A stretch of 64,000 bases of DNA from the NCBI GenBank assembly GCA_027257055.1, contig JAPVLO010000182.1, positions 4,216,001 through 4,280,000 on the forward strand, in the 5' to 3' direction. How positions within the stretch are numbered: position 1 is the first letter of the stretch; every line of letters begins with the position of its first letter. The position numbers were made by a program, and so were the translations under genes. Below, piece after piece: positions 23,030-34,030 of this stretch. The notes below the pieces were generated by a model. The model was not told the origin of the DNA, did not search any database, and worked only from the letters and a program-made list of their open reading frames with translations. Source of the stretch: Cephalopachus bancanus. Taxonomy: Eukaryota; Chordata; Mammalia; Primates; Tarsiidae.

Positions 23030-23308
23030 ATTTTTTTTTGGAGTCTCATTCTGTCACCCAGGCTGGAGTGCAGTTGCATACTCACAGCTACCGCAGCCTC
23101 AACATTCTGAGCTCAGGCGACCCTTCTGCCTCATCCTTCCAAGTAGCTGGCACTACAGGCATGAGCTACCACATCCAGCTTATTTTTTGATTTATTGGAG
23201 AGACACCAAATTGCCCAGGCTGGTCACAATCCCCTGAGTTCAGGCAATTCTGTCGCCTCAGACTCCCAAAGTGCTAGAACTATGGGCTTGAGCCTCCATG
23301 CCCAGAAA
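23030..23308 (-). mobile_element. Alu
   Basis: Antisense dimer from TTTTTTTTTGGAGTCTC to TGAGCCTCCATGCCCAG. The flanks GAACATAATTTTTT and AAACGTAATTTTTT may be the diverged target duplication. Confidence 0.88.
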
Positions 23309-23965
23309 AACGTAATTTTTTCAAGCCTCATATTTTTGATAGGAAATAAGGAAGGTCTAAAGGATTTCTGTTGTGAGTCTTTTTTTTAATAAATCACACC
23401 CCGTGTGTAAAGTCATCTTGTTCATACACTCTTCCTTAAGGGCTGGATGAAACTGCATTTTTCCTAAGGCTTTGTGTCAAATCTTTGGATGTTTTGTGAG
23501 CTGCTTTTCCTTTAAGATTTTTGGCGAAAGGACCACAAAGTGTGGCCTGTGAGTCTGACAATGACAGTCACATATATGACCAATATTGGTTTTATGTGTG
23601 TATGGAGGCATTGTCAGGGACCTAACGTTGGCACTGATGCTGACTTGAATAGCCTACTCAGATAACATGGAGCCAACCAGTGTCCAGGAATGCCATTGCC
23701 ATGATTGGAATGTTCATAGTTTCCCAGAGCACTTCCTTTCCCCTCAGGGCAGCAAGGCTTGAGACCAGATTCTATGAAACTGCTAGAGACTGAATCAGGC
23801 TGCCAGGCTTCCTCAGAGGTGTGACCACAGAGAGGTGAGGCAGAGGAAGCGCTCCCCTGAGCAGATTCCTCAGAAGTGGCACCTGATAATCGCTTATACT
23901 GGGTAAAAATGTGTAATCAGAACCCAAGGGAAACCAAGGGTCAGCTTGATTGGCTAGAAAGCGAC
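23309..23965. other. Unclassified sequence
   Basis: No gene or named repeat recognised. Confidence 0.4.
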
Positions 23966-24345
23966 ACTGTAGTGTTTGTATCAGTCTACCAAGGCCGCCA
24001 AAGTGAAATACCACAGGCTGGATGGCTTAAACAACAGGAATGTATTTCTCACAGTTCTAGAGCCTGGGAAGTCCAAGATCAAGGTGCAGGCCAATTTGGT
24101 CTCTGGTGAGAGCTCTCTTCCTGGCTTGTAGACAGCCACCTTCTCTCTGTGTCCACACATGGCAGAAAGAGAGAAAACAAGCCCTCTGGTGGCTCTTAGG
24201 AGGGCACTAATACTATTGAACCAGGACTCCACCCTTATGACCTCTTTTAACCTTTTTACCTCCTCCAAGGCCCTGTGTCCAAATACATTGGAGCTTTCAG
24301 GGCTTCCACGTATGAATTTGGGGGAACACAGTTCAGTCTACGGTA
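23966..24345 (-). mobile_element. MLT1-type MaLR LTR
   Basis: Read on the minus strand it opens with CCGTAGACTGAACTGTG and has CATGTGTGGACACAGAGAG, CACCTTGATCTTGGACTTCC, CTCTAGAACTGTGAGAAAT and GTTTAAGCCATCCAGCC, ending TAGACTGATACA. This is a nearly complete solo LTR in antisense. Confidence 0.85.
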
Positions 24346-24896
24346 GTGGTCAAACAGCAAGACGCTTCAGGAGGGGGGTGTCCTTTACGTTGTTTGCTGC
24401 CCTCCCAAACAAAGCTCGAGGCCTCATCCTCTAGTCTGCCCAAGCCCAGGTTCCCTGCCCCCATCTTAGAACCTGGATGTGCTTCCATCACACCACCCTG
24501 GGGGCAGGATTATAGCTGCTAAAACAAGGTGAGGGAACACAGGCTGCCCGAGCAGTGTCTGAATGACAATCTGTGTGGTGAGTCCCCACCAGCAACTAGA
24601 CAATGTCTACTGGTCCCTGTCTATCCTCTTAGCCAGTGGTCATGGAATAATGGGGAGAACTTTGGGGAGGAAACTGAGAGCAACAAATCTCACATATGAC
24701 AGCAGACACAAGCATACACCTGGGACAATACACAGACGCCTTCTAAAGTCTGTGCTGCCTTATACATTTCACAGTCTCCACCGTTTAGGAGTTTGGGGCA
24801 GGGCGGCGGGGGCGGGGGTTGGTCTTTGCATGCCTGGCCTACGATGTGGAGAAAATTAGTCTCAATGCGAAGGCCAGGTTCAAATGCAAAAGGCGC
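24346..24896. other. Unclassified sequence
   Basis: No gene or repeat recognised. 24796-24822 is G-rich (GGGGCAGGGCGGCGGGGGCG) and could form a G-quadruplex. Confidence 0.4.
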
Positions 24897-25040
24897 GTAG
24901 GCAGGGCACGGCGGCCTACGTGTTCTAGCCCTCTGAAAAGCCAAAACAGGATTGCTTGAGCCCAAGAGTTTGAGACCAGCCTGGGGCAACACAGCGAGAC
25001 CTGGGATCTACAGAAAAATCAGCAAAAGAAAAAGAAAGAA
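24897..25040 (+). mobile_element. Old Alu, left monomer (host of nested Alu)
   Basis: GGCAGGGCACGGCGGCCTAC to CACAGCGAGACC and an A-rich linker. Its right monomer continues at 25348 after the nested element. Confidence 0.8.
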
Positions 25041-25330
25041 GCCGGGCTCGGTGGCTAACCCTGTAATCCCGCACCTTTGGGAGGCTGAGGTGAGTGGACT
25101 ACCTGAGCCCGCGGGTTCGAGACCCACCTGGGCAGCGAGACCTCATCTCTACAATAAATAAATAAAAAAAAATTAGCCGGGCGTGGTAGCACACACCTGT
25201 AGTTCCGGCTCCTCGGAAGGCTGAGGCGGAAGGATCGCCGGAGCCCAGCAGGGCGAGGCTGCGGCGGCCGGGAGTGGCCACTACACTCCAGTCTGGGCGA
25301 CAGAGTGAGACTCCAACTCAAAAAAAAAAG
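25041..25330 (+). mobile_element. Alu, young subfamily, nested in an older Alu
   Basis: Complete dimer with the 5-bp left-arm deletion (CTGGGCAGCGAGACC) and GCGGCCGGGAGTGGCCAC in the right arm. Perfect 17-bp duplication AAAAGAAAAAGAAAGAA at 25024-25040 and 25331-25347 places it in the A-rich linker of the older Alu. Confidence 0.95.
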
Positions 25331-25347
25331 AAAAGAAAAAGAAAGAA

Positions 25348-25490
25348 AGCGACACATGCCTGTAGTCCCAGCTACCCAGGAGGCTGAGGCAAAAGGATTG
25401 CCTGAGCCCGGGAGGTCAATGTTGCAGTGAGCCATGATTATGCCTGGGAGACAGAGTGAGACATTGACTCAAGGAAAAAAAAAGACGTGA
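25348..25490 (+). mobile_element. Old Alu, right monomer
   Basis: GACACATGCCTGTAGTCCC to GAGTGAGACATTGACTCAAGG and an A-tail. It completes the element begun at 24897. Its right arm GTTGCAGTGAGCCATGATTATG is ancestral in type. Confidence 0.82.
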
Positions 25491-25933
25491 ATAAAAAACA
25501 TGGAATTAGCCCAACACTACCAACTGCTCAGTTTATAGCCACAGAACCATCTCTAAAATTTCTAGCCACAGAGCCCCTTTAGTCCTCCTTTTTCACCCTG
25601 GAAAGTTCTGTGGCCTCCACCCCACTCTCCTTCAGCCTGTGTCCCACCCCGCCGCTGAGGCGTCTGTCCTTTCTCTTCCCTTGTTTCAAAGCAGCAAGTG
25701 GCAACACCCTTCAAGAGCCCAGGGGACGTTCTTCCACTGTCAGCGTGTCCCACCATACCACTCAGGCTGCGCCCACTCAAGATTTTATTCTTCTAGCAAT
25801 GAGTCACTGCTGCCATCTTTTCCGAGTGCTTCCTGCAAGGAGGACAAGGGAAGGGAGAGGAGGTGAGCCACAGGGGGCAGCTCCTGTAGCACGTCGTGGG
25901 CCTGGGGGCGCTCCTGGCTTCAGAGTCTGGAGG
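25491..25933. other. Unclassified sequence
   Basis: No gene or repeat recognised. Several short proline-rich frames overlap on both strands. Confidence 0.4.
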
Positions 25934-26228
25934 GAGGTGGGCACGGTGGCTCACGCCTATAATCCCAGCACTTTGGGAGGTTGAAGTGAGGGGATTGCTT
26001 GAGCCTATGGGTTCGAGACGCGCCTGGGCAACTTGGCGAGACCTCATCTCTACAATAAATCAAAAAAATTGCTGGGCGTGGTAGCACATGCCTGTAGTTC
26101 CACCTGCTTGGAAAGCTGAGGCAGAAGAATCACATGATCCCAGCAGGTCAAGGCTGCGGTAGCCGTGGGCATGCCACTGCATTCCTGCCTGGGAGACAGA
26201 GTGAGACTCCAACTCAAAAAAAAGAAAC
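25934..26228 (+). mobile_element. Alu, full-length dimer
   Basis: GGTGGGCACGGTGGCTCACGCC to CTCCAACTCAAAAAAAAG. Flanks AGAGTCTGGAGG and AGAGTCTGATGG are a likely target duplication. Confidence 0.92.
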
Positions 26229-26339
26229 AAAGAGTCTGATGGAGATGGCAAAGGCAGTAAGGAGGGTGGTCCTACAACCTTAGCAGGGGCAGAAATCATG
26301 CCTCTATGAGGGTGTGAGGGTCACATGGGGTAAGGGACC

Positions 26340-26562
26340 GAGGATGATGTCATTAACAGAGTATGGCTTTGGGCTCCTGCAAATCTAGCTTTGAAGTCCA
26401 GACTCTTGCTCCTGACATCCTGGAGAAGTCATCCCAGCTTCTATGAGCCTCAATTTCCTTACCTATAGAATAGGGATCCCAATCTCCTTCATAGGAATAC
26501 TGTAAGGACTACAAAGCATGATCCAGTAGAAGCACCTAGAACAGTGCCTGGCAAGAAACAGG
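26340..26562 (-). mobile_element. MIR SINE
   Basis: The plus strand reads antisense MIR: CTTTGAAGTCCAGACTC, GAGCCTCAATTTCCTTACC, GGGATCCCAATCTCCTTCATAGG, then AGAACAGTGCCTGGC. Confidence 0.8.
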
Positions 26563-27764
26563 AACCGGGCATGCCACCCCCGTCCCACCCTTCTTCTCTC
26601 CTTCCTCCTCCTGAGAGAACAATTGTCCCGACACACGTATACTGCCCTCAGATAGGCTGGCCACGTGTCCAACCACCTCACAAGGCAGGCTGCTGTGCAC
26701 GTGGAAGGCATATTTCTCACTCGGAAACAGGAACGAGAGAAGATCTGGGGACACATGAACACACGCCCCTGTGCTGCTTGGGACCTCAGCACACGCATTT
26801 GTTTCACTTCCACACTGTGCTTCCAATGATTTATTAGTTAATTCTCACGTCTCAGACTCGTGGCAAGAATTTCAATTCCCTTTTAAAGGCAGCTGTTATC
26901 ATGAGTCAGCTCCAGAATCACTATTCAATATTTATTATGTTCAGGGCCTTCTTCCAGACACTATATATTTACTTCGGTCTGGCAAGCTGAAGGCTGAGAG
27001 GGGCTGCTTAAAATGCCCATAAAGTCCCCGAGGGACATATGGCCAATAACAAGGCCTTGTGCACATAACCCTAGTGTTACTGGCTTAGGAAGGGGTCAGT
27101 GGGGTTTGGGTAAGAGAATCCTTAGGTAAAATGAAAAGAAATGCTATTTTGTTTCCAGTAAGAAATGAACTCATCATCCAAGGGGAAGTTGAGTGTGAGC
27201 ACAGCACGGCAAAGGAAGAGTCAGATAAATGCAAGATTGCTGACCTCTGTGTAGGCTGCCCCATGGCCTCTGAATGTGCTACCAGGAAGGCCGTCCAGCA
27301 TTTTGCAGAGCCTAGAGATGAGGAACACTGTGCCTTTGGGCTTTGGATTCCATCCCATGCAGCAACTCACCTGCCCATGGGATTGTCCTTGTGAATGTCT
27401 TAGATTTGTAATTTTCCAACGTTGTTTGTTACTCTGAATTGGAGAGAGGGGGAGAAAACAATCCTGGAGAAATGGGCTTTTCAGCAGTGGGGTCATCTCC
27501 CAAACAGCATCCTGGGAAGAAATTTTTTTTTTTTTTTGCCTAAAACTCCAAAGGTCTATAGCTTCCAAGACTGCAGCGCTCTTGCAAGAGTTGGAAGCAT
27601 TTGCGTTGGAAGGGAGTTGCTGAGCCATTCCACTTACTGCAGTGTGTACCCTGAACAATTTTGTGCAAGAGCAATTAGATTCAGAAATAGAAACAGTGAC
27701 AGTGCTAGAAATGCAGTTGCTGAGCTATGTATCTTTGAGGCAAGACATTTCCTCATTTATGCAA
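26563..27764. other. Unclassified sequence
   Basis: About 1.2 kb without recognised elements. Open frames at 26463-26813 and 27221-27658 have no motif I know. Confidence 0.4.
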
Positions 27765-27860
27765 CGCTTTTTTTTGAGCATCAACTCTGAGTCTTGTACT
27801 TAGGATACAAGGATGAATAAGACAAGCAGCTGCCACCCAGGAGGTTATCCAGTGGGGGCA
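27765..27860 (-). repeat. L2-type 3' end, antisense
   Basis: TTGAGCATCAACTCTGAGTCTTG, GGATACAAGGATGAATAAGAC and GCCACCCAGGAGGTTATCC match the antisense L2 terminal pattern. Confidence 0.45.
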
Positions 27861-27959
27861 ACAGCCAAGTAGCTCCAGTACTGGGGGGGTTATGGGACCA
27901 GGGAGGACAGAGGGGACTGTCCCCACGGCAGGAGTCAGGACTTGAAGGTCGACCGATTT

Positions 27960-28640
27960 AAAGTTCTGTGGTGGAGACGAAAAGGGGAGGAGAGGGTTTC
28001 AGGCAGACATGAGAGTGAGGAACATTTGGGAAACTAGAATGCAATGTGGGTGGAGCCCAGGCTACCTGAAAGAAAGGGGCAGGAGGTGCGTCTAGAAAGA
28101 ACACAAGATGAAGAAGACATCGAGGGTGGTGGTAGAGGCTCAGGAGCTGGGCTTTGATTTTGGAAGGAAGCTGAGAAGAGGTTTGGTCAGATTCTAGTTT
28201 TTGGTAGATCCTTGGCCTCGCTGAGGGTGAGACTAGAAATAAGATCAGTAAAGTGACTCTTGCAGTATCCAGGAGAAAAATCACTGGAGACTGAAGCAAA
28301 GAGCTGAGGTTGAAGATGTGGGGCAGGTTTGAGAGTTATTCGGTAGGGATGTCTAAAAGGCTTTTGTTGCCAGAGGCTTATAGGGGAGGGAGAAAAGAGG
28401 GAGAACTTAGGGTGGCTTCCTGGTTTCTTTGAGTAGCTGGAGGTCCCATTCAACAAATGGTAACTGAGTGCTCAAGGAAGAATGTGGCGGAGAAAATAAT
28501 GATTAGGTTTTTGACATGTTGTGTTTGACTTTTGTATGAGGCAGTCAAACAGAGATACCCACTGAGCTGTGTACATACAGATCCAAGTTCATTAGAGCAG
28601 TGTCTGGGGATCTTCAGTAGCTAGAGGTGAAATCTTGCTG
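27960..28640 (-). repeat. Probable ancient LINE-like repeat, left of MLT1
   Basis: AG-rich blocks such as TCTTGCAGTATCCAGGAGAAAAATCAC and GGGTGGCTTCCTGGTTTCTTTGAGTAGCTGG resemble a common old mammalian repeat. A similar style resumes after the MLT1 (28953-29300), suggesting one host split by the LTR. Antisense L2 5' region is a possibility that I cannot confirm. Confidence 0.35.
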
Positions 28641-28952
28641 CTATGGTCTGAATGTCTGTTTCTCTTATAAATTCCCGAGTTCATATGTGGAAACCTCCCC
28701 TCCAATATAACAGTATTAAGAGGGGGGGCCTCTGAGAGGTGATTAGTGTTCTTTGAAAGAGACCCAAGGGAGCTTATATACCTTTCCTCCTTCCTCCATG
28801 TGAGGACACACAGAAGGTGCCACCGAAGAGGAACAAATCTGCAGGCACTTCCATCTTGGACTTCCCAGTCTCCAGAACTGTGAGCAGTCAACCCCTGTTT
28901 TTATGCATCACCCACTCTATGGTATTTTTTAGCAGCCTAAATGGACTAAGAC
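28641..28952 (+). mobile_element. MLT1-type MaLR LTR
   Basis: CTATGGTCTGAATGTCTG, AGAGGTGATTAG, CTCCATGTGAGGACACACAG, CCATCTTGGACTTCCCAGTC, CCAGAACTGTGAGCAGTC and the end CCTAAATGGACTAAGACA give a full sense solo LTR. It lies opposite to the MLT1 at 23966. Confidence 0.88.
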
Positions 28953-29300
28953 ATTTGCCAAGGGAGATCCCAGAACATGAACAAAGGCACGAACTGAGGG
29001 TGCTGCCCCAAGAATGTCAAGATCCAAGGAAAATGAGCCCACCCAGAAGAGCAAGAACACAGGTGGGAGGAAACAGTCACATCAAACAAGGAAGGGTGAC
29101 TTTTGAAGAAAGGGAAGGAAGTGTTCACAGTGTCAAATTCTGCAGAGGCCAAGGAATATACAGGCCGATAAGAAGTCCCTGGATCTCCTGACCAGATGAA
29201 AGAAGATTCACTGGGGATATGTGGGGAGAAGCAGAAGATGGGCAGTCAAGGCAGTGGTGACAGCAGGTAGACAATTTCATCCAGAAACTCAGCTAGGAAG
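28953..29300 (-). repeat. Probable ancient LINE-like repeat, right of MLT1
   Basis: GTTCACAGTGTCAAATTCTGCAGAGGCC and AGAAGTCCCTGGATCTCC continue the host sequence seen before the LTR. Assignment is uncertain. Confidence 0.35.
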
Positions 29301-29636
29301 AGAAGGAGAGAGCTTGCAGAATGCACTGAGCAGAAAAATTCAGTAGAGGAGACTTGAACATAATTATGTGCACAGAAAACGTTTGCAGAGGAGATTTCAG
29401 ACAAAGAAAACAGATGGAGCGAGCATGCAGAGGAAGCTCGGGCTTAGCTCAGGGGCAGTGTGCTTCCTTCTCTCCCTGGTCCATCCACTCTCTGCATCCC
29501 TGGGACTTTCACTCACCTCACATTTCACACGCTGCTTTACACTATAGTTGTTGGAGCGTGTACTTTATCTCCTATAATTAATTTTGAATCTCTCCCAGGG
29601 CAGGAACTTTATCTTAAACATTTTTGTTGCAGTCCG

Positions 29637-29846
29637 TGGTTATTTAGAGCTATTTATATAGTTATACTATTTATATAGTTATACTTTATATAGTTATACT
29701 TAGAGCTATTTATATAGTTATATAGTTATACTTATTTATATAGTTATACTTTAGAGCTATTTATATAGTTATAGTTATGTTTATATAGTTATAAGTATAA
29801 CTATATAACTATATACTTATATAGTTATATAGTTATACTTAACTAA
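29637..29846. repeat. AT-rich tandem array with long palindrome
   Basis: Irregular repetition of TTTATATAGTTATAC with interspersed TAGAGCTA. At 29793-29840 two exactly complementary 23-bp arms (29793-29815 and 29818-29840) flank a 2-bp spacer CT. A second, overlapping inverted repeat of about 13-bp arms is centred near 29794. The segment could extrude a cruciform. Confidence 0.95.
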
Positions 29847-29861
29847 GTTCCACTGTTTTTC

Positions 29862-30468
29862 TATTTTCAATTGAGGTACAATCTTTAAGGTAAAAGACAC
29901 AAAAAAAGTATGTAGCTTTACACATTTTTACATATGTATACTTGTATATCCATGAAACCACTATTCCAACACTCATAGACTATTTCCAGCATACTGGAAT
30001 TCTCTCCCAAGGTCCCACTCTGCTAATATTTCATCCAGAAGTAAAAACCATTTAGACCTCGGTTGCCATACAGTTTTGCCAGCTCTTGGCCTTCTTATAA
30101 ATGAGATCAGATAGTATATGTTCTTTTGCCTATGATTTCTCTCAACAGTGTGTCACTTGTTGTGTGCGGTGGTTAATAAGTTCTTTTTTATTGTTGTAAA
30201 GTATTCCATCATGTAAATATATCTGTTTTTTTTTTACCTGTTGTCATATACTAGGGTTTTCCCTAGTTTAGGCTATTAGAAATAGTGTTTCCATAAACAT
30301 TCTTGGGTGTGTACATTAAGGGTCAGTCATAGCACTCATTCTGTTGGGTAGATGCCCAAGAATGTTATGGTTCAGTCATTGGGTAGACATTTGTTCAGTT
30401 TGTTAGATACTGCCAAAGTGTTTGTACCAATTTATACATTCATAGCGTGAGTGTTCCGGCTCTATGGT
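29862..30468 (-). mobile_element. L1M LINE fragment
   Basis: The plus strand is antisense L1M 3' end: TTTTCAATTGAGGTACAATC, ATGAAACCACTATTCCAAC, TTCTTATAAATGAGATCAG, TATTCCATCATGTAAATATATC, AGTGTTTCCATAAACATTC and CTGCCAAAGTGTTTGTACC. Coding capacity is gone. Confidence 0.82.
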
Positions 30469-30602
30469 ATTTTTTTAGTAAAATGCAATTCTATGAGGAA
30501 TACCTAAAACACTGAAAAGGATAACTGCTTTCAAAACTCTCATCATTCCAGAATATCTATTGATATGCTAACAATTGCTATGTAAATAACACATCACTCT
30601 TC

Positions 30603-31251
30603 TTTTTTTTATTGTAAAGATGTGGGGTCCAAGTCAGGATTAGGTACATAAGTAGTTTAAGTGCAGGTGAAATTTGGGCCTCCAACTCGTCCTCATTTCT
30701 CTTGGTTTAGGGTAGGTACCCTTAGTGATGTTACATGTCCCCTACTTCTTCCCCTGGCAGTATCTTGCTGCTACCAATCCCTCTCTTATATTATTGTGAT
30801 AAATTATCAGGACCCCTAGCCAGGTCCAGTGGCTCACACCTGTAATCCCAGTACTTTGGGAGGCAGAAGTGAGAGGATTGCCTGAGCTCAGGGGCTTGAG
30901 ACCAGCCTGAGCAACACGGCAAGACCTCATTTCTACAATTAATCAACAACTTAGCCAGGCATGGTGCCACATGCCTGTGGTTCCAGCTACTTGGAAGGCT
31001 GAGGCAGAAGGATCACCTGAGTCCAGCAAGTCAAAGCTGTAGTGACTATGAGCAGCGTGCCACTGCATGCCAGTCTGGGTGACAGAGTGAGACTCTGACT
31101 CAAAAAAATTTATATATTCAGGACCCACTTATAAGTGAGAACATGTGGCATTCAGTTCTTTGTTTCTGTGACAGATCACTGAGTATGATAGACTCTAAAT
31201 CCATCCAAGTTGCTGTGAAGTTAATAATTTTGTCCTTCTTTATGGCTGCAA
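30603..31251 (-). mobile_element. L1 3' end, split by an Alu
   Basis: Antisense T-tract and TGTAAAGATGTGGGGTCC at the left, then the 3' UTR and the ORF2 end (CACTGAGTATGATAGACTC, CTTTATGGCTGCAATAC) to the right of the Alu. Compared with the other L1 3' ends here it has extra sequence around 30675-30715 (TCGTCCTCATTTCTCTTGG). Confidence 0.88.
30821..31110 (+). mobile_element. Alu nested in L1 3' end
   Basis: CCAGGTCCAGTGGCTCACACC to GACTCTGACTCAAAAAAA. Duplication ATTATCAGGACCC versus ATATTCAGGACCC flanks it, within the L1 3' UTR. Confidence 0.92.
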
Positions 31252-31504
31252 TACTGACTTCAGTTATCTAACCCCTTGTTACCCTAGATGGGATTAAAGT
31301 AAGTTCTTTAACATAAAATAAGCAAATTTATTTTTAAATAATTTCATAATCTATGGCTGTCATCAGTTTAAAAAGGCTTTCTCACCTTACATTCAGATTT
31401 GGAGGATTTTAATACCCAATTATAGACCTGGTATTTCCTAAGAACTAGTAGACTTGCCTTATCCCAGCCCCACGATGTATGCACCTTGGATGTCTTAGGA
31501 GTCA

Positions 31505-31690
31505 GCATTAACTCAATTATTCATTCATTTGTTCATTCTACAAATATATATATTGAACAGTTACTCTGTTAGGCACTGTGCCAAGCTCTGGGCAGGTAGA
31601 GAGCTATGAAGAATCATCACACATGGATTCTGTCTTCAAAGACAATCTAGAAGAAGAGATGGTTATGAAGAATTACAATGCTGAGTAGAA
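31505..31690 (-). repeat. L2-type 3' end, antisense
   Basis: TTATTCATTCATTTGTTCATTCTAC, TTACTCTGTTAGGCACTGTGCC and TCTGTCTTCAAAGACAATCTAG match the antisense L2 pattern. Confidence 0.5.
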
Positions 31691-32814
31691 ACTTGGTGAG
31701 TCTCACACTTCATTGAAAGTGTTTGTACCAGGGAAGAAGGGTACTAAGTCATGTAGTACTTTAGAAAAAAAAAAAGCTGCCATTTAAAATGACCAGCTGT
31801 TTTTGTCTAGGTGAAGATAGCAAGTCATATGGAGACAGATTTTTGTTCTCTAATTGTTTTAGTATTATTTTAACATAAGCATCAGAGGCCAGAGGCACCC
31901 TTTACCTAGAGGGAGAAAAAAGTGATGGGAACTTTTCTGGCCTTGACAAAGCCTGCTCTTCCAAATACCCCTATGGAGAGAAACTGAACAAAGGACTACT
32001 TGAAGTTAAAGCCTCTCTTGGAACTAGGAGTTCTAGAACCTGACATGTTTACAATCTTTCTGATTGTAAGATCTCAATAGATTGTCCAGAATGACGTTGG
32101 TTGGCAGGAAAGGGCCCAAGACACCCATGAGAAACCCACTGTGCTCAGCACTAGGCCTAGATGGTTGACCGATATGCTGATTATAACACAGTGAGCAACT
32201 AAGGACAGGACCTCTCTGGACCTACCATTCCAGTATAGAAGATTTACTCCAGGGGCAGTGACTGAGTGCATGAATGTGACCTTGGAATTCAAGCATAGAC
32301 CATCTTTAGCTAAACATAAGTTGGGTGTGAGTGGTGGTAAAATGTGAACATTTAAAAGCTGAGCTCCTTCACTTCAAGCTGCTAGAACTTTTCATACCAA
32401 CTGTAGACTATACCAGTTGCCTATTGTAGCAGAGTGGCTATCTCATTTTTCTTCTAGATCCCTTCACTGTGTATTTGTGCATGCCAGTGTCTATGGCCTT
32501 CTTACAGGAAAATCGTAGGGATAATGGCCTACCCTATGTATTCTGCTTCCGCGTTCATCTTGGCTTACTTCTACTCTTAGGAGTAGGTCACAGCGGAGTT
32601 CTTCTGTAAGGGTTAAACAGGTTCTTCTAGATAGCAAGCAATGGATAGAGAGCAGCATATGGTGAAGAATACAGGCCAAACTTCCCGGGGTAGTCTGTCC
32701 ATGGGTTAATGAGACAACACAGTGGGTCTTGGCATCTCAAAGATGAAAGTCCCCATCTGTCTCTTGACTGCTGTTGTACCAGTCTGGGTTGTTGCCCTCC
32801 ATGGTTGATGTACA
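31691..32814. other. Unclassified sequence
   Basis: About 1.1 kb with no recognised gene or repeat. Confidence 0.4.
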
Positions 32815-33605
32815 GTATCATTCTAGGATTTTTTTTATCATTGTCCTCTTGGGAATGCTCTTTTACTTCTCTTCTGTGTTGAAATTTCTGTTTCTGTTAC
32901 ACCTTTCTCTTTCTTGAGAAAAGTCGCATTGGAAATAAACTTTTGAGACTTTGCATGTTTAGAAATGTGTTGTTTTATCCTCATACTTGTTTGATAGTTT
33001 GGCTAGGTATAGAATTCTAGGTTGGAGAGCATTTCCTTTCAGAGTTTTGAATATATCGCTCCCACTTTCTTTTTACTTCCAGTGTTGCAATCAAGAAGTT
33101 CAAAGCCACTCTTTTTGGACTTTGAATCCTTTCTTTGTATATGACTTTTTTTTCATTCTGAACTCTTACCGACTTTATTTTTTCCCGTTTATATTTTTAA
33201 AAATTTCCAGTGAGGTGCCTGAATGTGGCTCTGTTTTTATTTGCTGTGTGGGGTATTTGATGCATACTCTGAAATTCAAACTTTTGTCTTTTATCTCTGG
33301 AAATTTTTTTGGAATAATTTAATTTATGATTTCCTCCTTTTTTTGCTTTCTCTTGCTTCTGTATCTAAATTCCTTTAATATTTAGATATTATTTAATTCT
33401 TAATATTCAGATATTAACCTTATTATACCAGTCTTCTCACTTTGTTTTCTTTCTGACTTTCTGTTCTACTTTTTTGGAGATGTACTACTAAGTTTTTCTA
33501 TTTCTGCTGTCATGGTTCTAATTTCCAAGAATCCCATTTTGACCTCTGAGTGTTCTTCTTTTGGTTTCATAGTGTTCTTTTTCCTTGGATGTAGTATCTT
33601 CTCTT
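32815..33605 (-). repeat. Old T-rich interspersed repeat, family not identified
   Basis: TTTGATAGTTTGGCTAGGTATAG, AGAATTCTAGGTTGGAGAGC, CCAGTGTTGCAATCAAGAAGTTC and TCTAATTTCCAAGAATCCC are blocks of a widespread mammalian repeat I remember but cannot name. The strand is a guess from its T-richness. Confidence 0.4.
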
Positions 33606-33617
33606 ATGTCTGTAAAT

Positions 33618-33680
33618 ATATTATATATAATATTAGATATTACATATATTATACATACATATTACACACACACACACTTT
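33618..33680. repeat. AT/CA microsatellite
   Basis: TATATTATATATAATATTAG passes through ATACATACATATT into (CA)n. Confidence 0.9.
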
Positions 33681-33959
33681 CTCTTTCTGCATATTCTTAT
33701 TCCCCTATACAACGTTTTTGTTTCTGTTTGTTGTTTGTTTGGATGTCAATCATCCACAGTGTCAGAGCTCCTCAGGTGTTTGGTAATATTGGAGTATCTA
33801 ATCATGATTAAGAGTGAAGGACTATTCATCTGATTGGATGCTCTTATGCTGATCAAAAAGTCTGGGCATGTGGGTGGAGCTTTAGACATTTTGGATTATT
33901 GGAGAATCCTAACTCTAACTCTCTTGGGTTATACAGATTACCTAAGCGCTCCTAGTACT

Positions 33960-34030
33960 CAAAAGAGTGCCTGACACAGAGCAAGTGTTCAATAGATGCT
34001 AGTTGTTATCATTATTATTATTATTGTATA
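33960..34030 (+). repeat. MIR/L2-type 3' end with (ATT)n
   Basis: GAGTGCCTGACACAGAGCAAG, TTCAATAGATGCTAG and ATCATTATTATTATTATTG match the terminal pattern of old non-LTR elements. Confidence 0.5.
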
